Assembly (NCBI GenBank): GCA_030037185.1
Contig: JASHRR010000025.1
Span: 1 to 17,856, forward strand
DNA length: 17,856 nt
DNA from: Xanthobacteraceae bacterium
Lineage (GTDB): Bacteria > Pseudomonadota > Alphaproteobacteria > Rhizobiales > Xanthobacteraceae
Reading direction: 5' to 3'
Shown: piece after piece, positions 16,068 to 17,856 of the stretch
How positions within the stretch are numbered: the first letter of the stretch is position 1
Layout: every line of letters begins with the position of its first letter
The notes under the pieces: generated by a model
Databases searched by the model: none
Seen by the model: the letters and a program-made list of their open reading frames with translations, nothing else
Told to the model about the DNA's origin: nothing
Translations under genes and position numbers: made by a program

Positions 16068-16228
16068 CTGCGTTGCCTTCACGCGTGCCGAAATCACAAG
16101 CTGCGACGGCAAATCCGGATACGGTTTGCGCAGGTCGGGATATGTCGCCTGATGCAGCGCGAAGCCGTTCTTCTCGCGGCGTTCCTAGCCGAGCGTTGCG
16201 AGGGCATTAAAGCACGCACTCTCCAGCC
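16068..16228 (-). pseudogene. TnpB (IS200/IS605-type OrfB) N-terminal fragment
   Basis: The minus strand reads WLESACFNALATLG, an in-frame TAG, then ERREKNGFALHQATYPDLRK and PYPDLPSQLVISARVKAT. The second half matches the conserved N-terminal region of TnpB-family proteins (LHKLTYxELRxxYPDLPSQLVISARVKATEA), which are RNA-guided nucleases of IS200/IS605 elements. After KATQ the similarity stops abruptly, close to the group II intron-like stretch. The catalytic RuvC-like part, zinc ribbon and partner TnpA are absent. It is therefore only a scar. Confidence 0.55.
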
Positions 16229-16292
16229 AAACGCCGGAGCGTTCTGGCTGGAGGGCAGGATCGGCGGCCGCGCGATGCTCCGGCGGGAGGCT

Positions 16293-16313
16293 GAGACCTC
16301 TATCGAGGTGCTC
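16293..16313 (-). terminator. Hairpin behind the SRPBCC gene
   Basis: On the minus strand GAGcACCTC and GAGGTCTC pair around a GATA loop with one bulged base, 16 bases after the SRPBCC stop codon. There is no T-tract, so it is only a candidate transcription end or mRNA-stabilising structure. Confidence 0.3.
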
Positions 16314-16328
16314 GGACGTACGGCCATC

Positions 16329-16886
16329 TCAATTCAACTTGCCGCCCTCGACGAGCGTTTTCATGTTCTGCAGCGCCTGCATGAACCTGGTGCGCCGCCT
16401 TTCCTTATCCGCCGCCCGTGCGGCGTCGTCCGGCAGCATCGAGTTGTCGAAGAACAGAGTGTAGACGATTTTGGACGTAGTCGGCGTCATGGGTCGTGCT
16501 TCGAGCGTACCGTGATAAAGGTTGTACGGCGTTCCTTCCTTCGGAGTTTGCGCATAGGTGTAAGAGAGCTCGGTCCGGCCCACGAGCACCTCGGCGCCGA
16601 CGGTGCGAACAGCGCCGACCTCGCCGTCGGTACCCGATGTGATCTTGCATCCCGCCGGAATCTGCAGCCATTCGCTGACGTCGCAGTACTTGCCGATGCG
16701 CTTCCACACCTCCGCCGCCGAACGGTTGACGGTGATTTCCATCGCAATGGACGTGTAGGTGGGCGAGGCAACCACCACCGAGCCTTTTGGCGCGGCCGGC
16801 GCAGGCGCCTGCGGGTAGGCAGCGAAGGGGATTCCGGCGACCGCAAGCACGCAGCCTATGGCGATCTTCCCGAACTGATTACGCAT
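16329..16886 (-). CDS. Exported SRPBCC (polyketide cyclase/dehydrase-like) protein
   Basis: A 185-residue protein with a signal peptide (basic MRNQFGK, hydrophobic IAIGCVLAVAGIPFAA, cleavage near residue 24-26) and a Pro/Ala linker. After this comes an SRPBCC/START-type fold: the first strand YTSIAMEITVNRSAAEVWKR leads into helix 1, then KYCDVSEWLQIPAGCKITSG, the strand pattern GEVGAVRTVGAEVLVGRTEL, YTYAQTP and the closing long helix with ARAADKERRRTRFMQALQNM. The fold makes a deep pocket for hydrophobic ligands; most members of this polyketide_cyc2 branch have no known ligand. The export signal is unusual for the family but seen in rhizobia. ATG 16886 has a strong GGGAGGA ribosome site. It is intact, between a TnpB scar and gene-free DNA. 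Confidence 0.82.
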   Translation of the reverse strand: MRNQFGKIAIGCVLAVAGIPFAAYPQAPAPAAPKGSVVVASPTYTSIAMEITVNRSAAEVWKRIGKYCDVSEWLQIPAGCKITSGTDGEVGAVRTVGAEVLVGRTELSYTYAQTPKEGTPYNLYHGTLEARPMTPTTSKIVYTLFFDNSMLPDDAARAADKERRRTRFMQALQNMKTLVEGGKLN

Positions 16887-17550
16887 GTGATTCCTCCCAG
16901 CAATTCAGCCTTAACGAGGTGCAACAAAACCAACGCCGCCACCCTATAGGCGGCACGATAGCGGCACTTCGGCCACTGAAATAATGAGACTTCAGCACCG
17001 GGGCAATTCCTTTGGCCACGCCGTTGAGATGGCGCGAGCAACGCTTGCCCCATACCACCCGGTGAGGGAGGCTACACCGTTTGCACACCCGTGCGGAAGG
17101 GGGCGCTCCATGATCGGATGGGCGCTCGATGACGGCAGCTTGCCCGTTCCTTCCGTGGCCGGGGCCGGCCGCCATGTCAGCTATCCGGGCTAGGCTGCCG
17201 ATTGCAGCTTTCGAGGTAGGCCACTCAACTCTGCGACGCGCTCTTGCTTTCGATATTCTGAGAACCACAGTTTGGCACGGGCGCCCGTGCCCGGCGCCTG
17301 TGCCACGCTAGGGGTGCGTTGTTTTCCGGTTACTTCGCCGACGCTGGGAAGACCGGGAGCTTGCCGATATCGCGCTCGTCATGCTGGATGACCACCTATG
17401 GGGGAATAGGATTTCCATCCGTTGCCGACCGTTATCCCAAACCTTCGCTAGTTGCTGCGGCACAGTCGCTTTTCAACATAATCCATTGTTTTCCGTTTCC
17501 CGGCGTTGTACACCAATTTGATTGCCCTGTGCTTACCCGGATCGCCACCG
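16887..17550. other. About 660 bases without a gene, upstream of the integrase
   Basis: Only short competing frames are present, with no ribosome sites or motifs. A small stem, GCCGCC-accctata-GGCGGC (16935-16954), lies upstream of the SRPBCC gene on its minus-strand leader side. A stronger hairpin at 17274-17304 is listed separately. I searched by eye for a tRNA 3' end (GGTTCGAATCC-type) as an integrase attachment site and did not find one. Confidence 0.35.
17274..17304 (+). terminator. Strong GC-rich hairpin
   Basis: The arms GGCACGGGCGCC (17274-17285) and GGCGCCTGTGCC (17293-17304) pair over 12 positions with one G-T wobble around a 7-base loop. The first 18 bases are also a perfect palindrome by themselves (GGCACGGGCGCCCGTGCC). 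A TTGTTTT run follows 14 bases later. It may be a terminator isolating the integrase gene, or a protein-binding palindrome. Confidence 0.4.
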
Positions 17551-17856
17551 ATGAGACACAAGCTGACGCCTGCGTTCGTCGCTAATCCACCCGTGCCATC
17601 CAAGGACCGCGCCTTTTATTGGGAGGGCAACTTCGGTCTCATGGTCACTGCGAAGGGGCACAAGTCATTCGTGGTCCAATACCGCGCTCACCGGCAAACC
17701 CGGCGGATGTCTTTAAAGTCCGGCCTGAGCCTCCAGGAAGCACGGCGAGAGGCTCGCGCGATTTTGGGCGCCGTTGCCAAGGGTGGCGATCCGCTCGGAG
17801 ACCAGCGCAAGGCTGCCGGCGCCACGCTTAAGGCTATAGCCGAGGAGTATTTCGAC
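17551..17856 (+). CDS. Tyrosine-type site-specific integrase, N-terminal part (runs off the right edge)
   Basis: An open frame from ATG 17551 to the last base gives 102 residues without a stop. It matches the arm DNA-binding domain of phage/island integrases (DUF4102/P4-like type): MRHKLTPAFVANPPVPSKDR, AFYWEGNFGLMVTAKGHKSF then VVQYRAHRQTRRMSLKSGLS. After that comes the characteristic helix LQEARREARAILGAVAKGGD and PLGDQRK, and the start of the core-binding domain (TLKAIAEEYFD). The catalytic R-H-R-Y domain lies outside the window. Such proteins integrate islands, often at tRNA genes. No ribosome site is strong here. Its position next to a zone of decayed genes and element scars fits an island boundary. 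Confidence 0.8.
   Translation, partial: MRHKLTPAFVANPPVPSKDRAFYWEGNFGLMVTAKGHKSFVVQYRAHRQTRRMSLKSGLSLQEARREARAILGAVAKGGDPLGDQRKAAGATLKAIAEEYFD

Noticed and set aside
16152..16949. Plus-strand 265-codon open frame
   Set aside because: It is antisense to the SRPBCC gene, which has a signal peptide, ribosome site and full fold; the plus frame is Arg-rich without motifs.
16887..17550. tRNA gene as integrase target
   Set aside because: No T-loop (GGTTCGAATCC-like) or acceptor pairing could be found by eye.

Overview
The window looks like chromosomal DNA of a GC-rich alphaproteobacterium, most likely Bradyrhizobium or a close relative in the Nitrobacteraceae. This is an inference from protein style (an orphan TAXI solute-binding protein, a stand-alone MHYT protein, a CNLPTSAC-type small secreted protein, an ankyrin protein) and GC-rich third codon positions. 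No rRNA or tRNA was seen.

Left part (1-5538): dense, intact, rightward genes. A gene tail enters at the left edge. It is followed by a TAXI-type TRAP solute-binding protein, a membrane-anchored Sel1-repeat protein, a three-repeat MHYT membrane protein and a PiT-family phosphate transporter. Gaps are short, and there is a hairpin between the Sel1 and MHYT genes.

Middle and right part (5539-17550): a gene graveyard with a few intact genes. Intact: a small secreted protein (6237-6569), an MFS exporter (9596-10819), a SnoaL-like protein (14610-15068, minus), a secreted SRPBCC protein (16329-16886, minus), and two small ORFs with good ribosome sites (13161, 13577). Broken: an IS110-type transposase start (5934-6093); an ABC importer locus in which the permease start is fused to the ATPase tail by an internal deletion, with two frameshifts (7140-7994, minus); an ankyrin protein with two frameshifts and a Trp-to-stop change (9034-9540, minus); a tandem array of four small Cys/His motifs with frameshifts (about 11393-11790, minus); an AraC-type regulator with two frameshifts (15143-15879, minus); and a TnpB fragment (16068-16228, minus) next to a hairpin-rich stretch resembling the 5' part of a group II intron.

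Right edge: a tyrosine integrase with an N-terminal arm domain starts at 17551 and runs out of the window, so a mobile island probably begins or ends here. The lesions include a deletion fusion, nonsense changes and mobile-element scars as well as frameshifts, which points to real decay rather than only sequencing error.

I found no complete, clearly new multi-gene system. The most unusual items are the tandem Cys/His array and the permease-ATPase deletion fusion.
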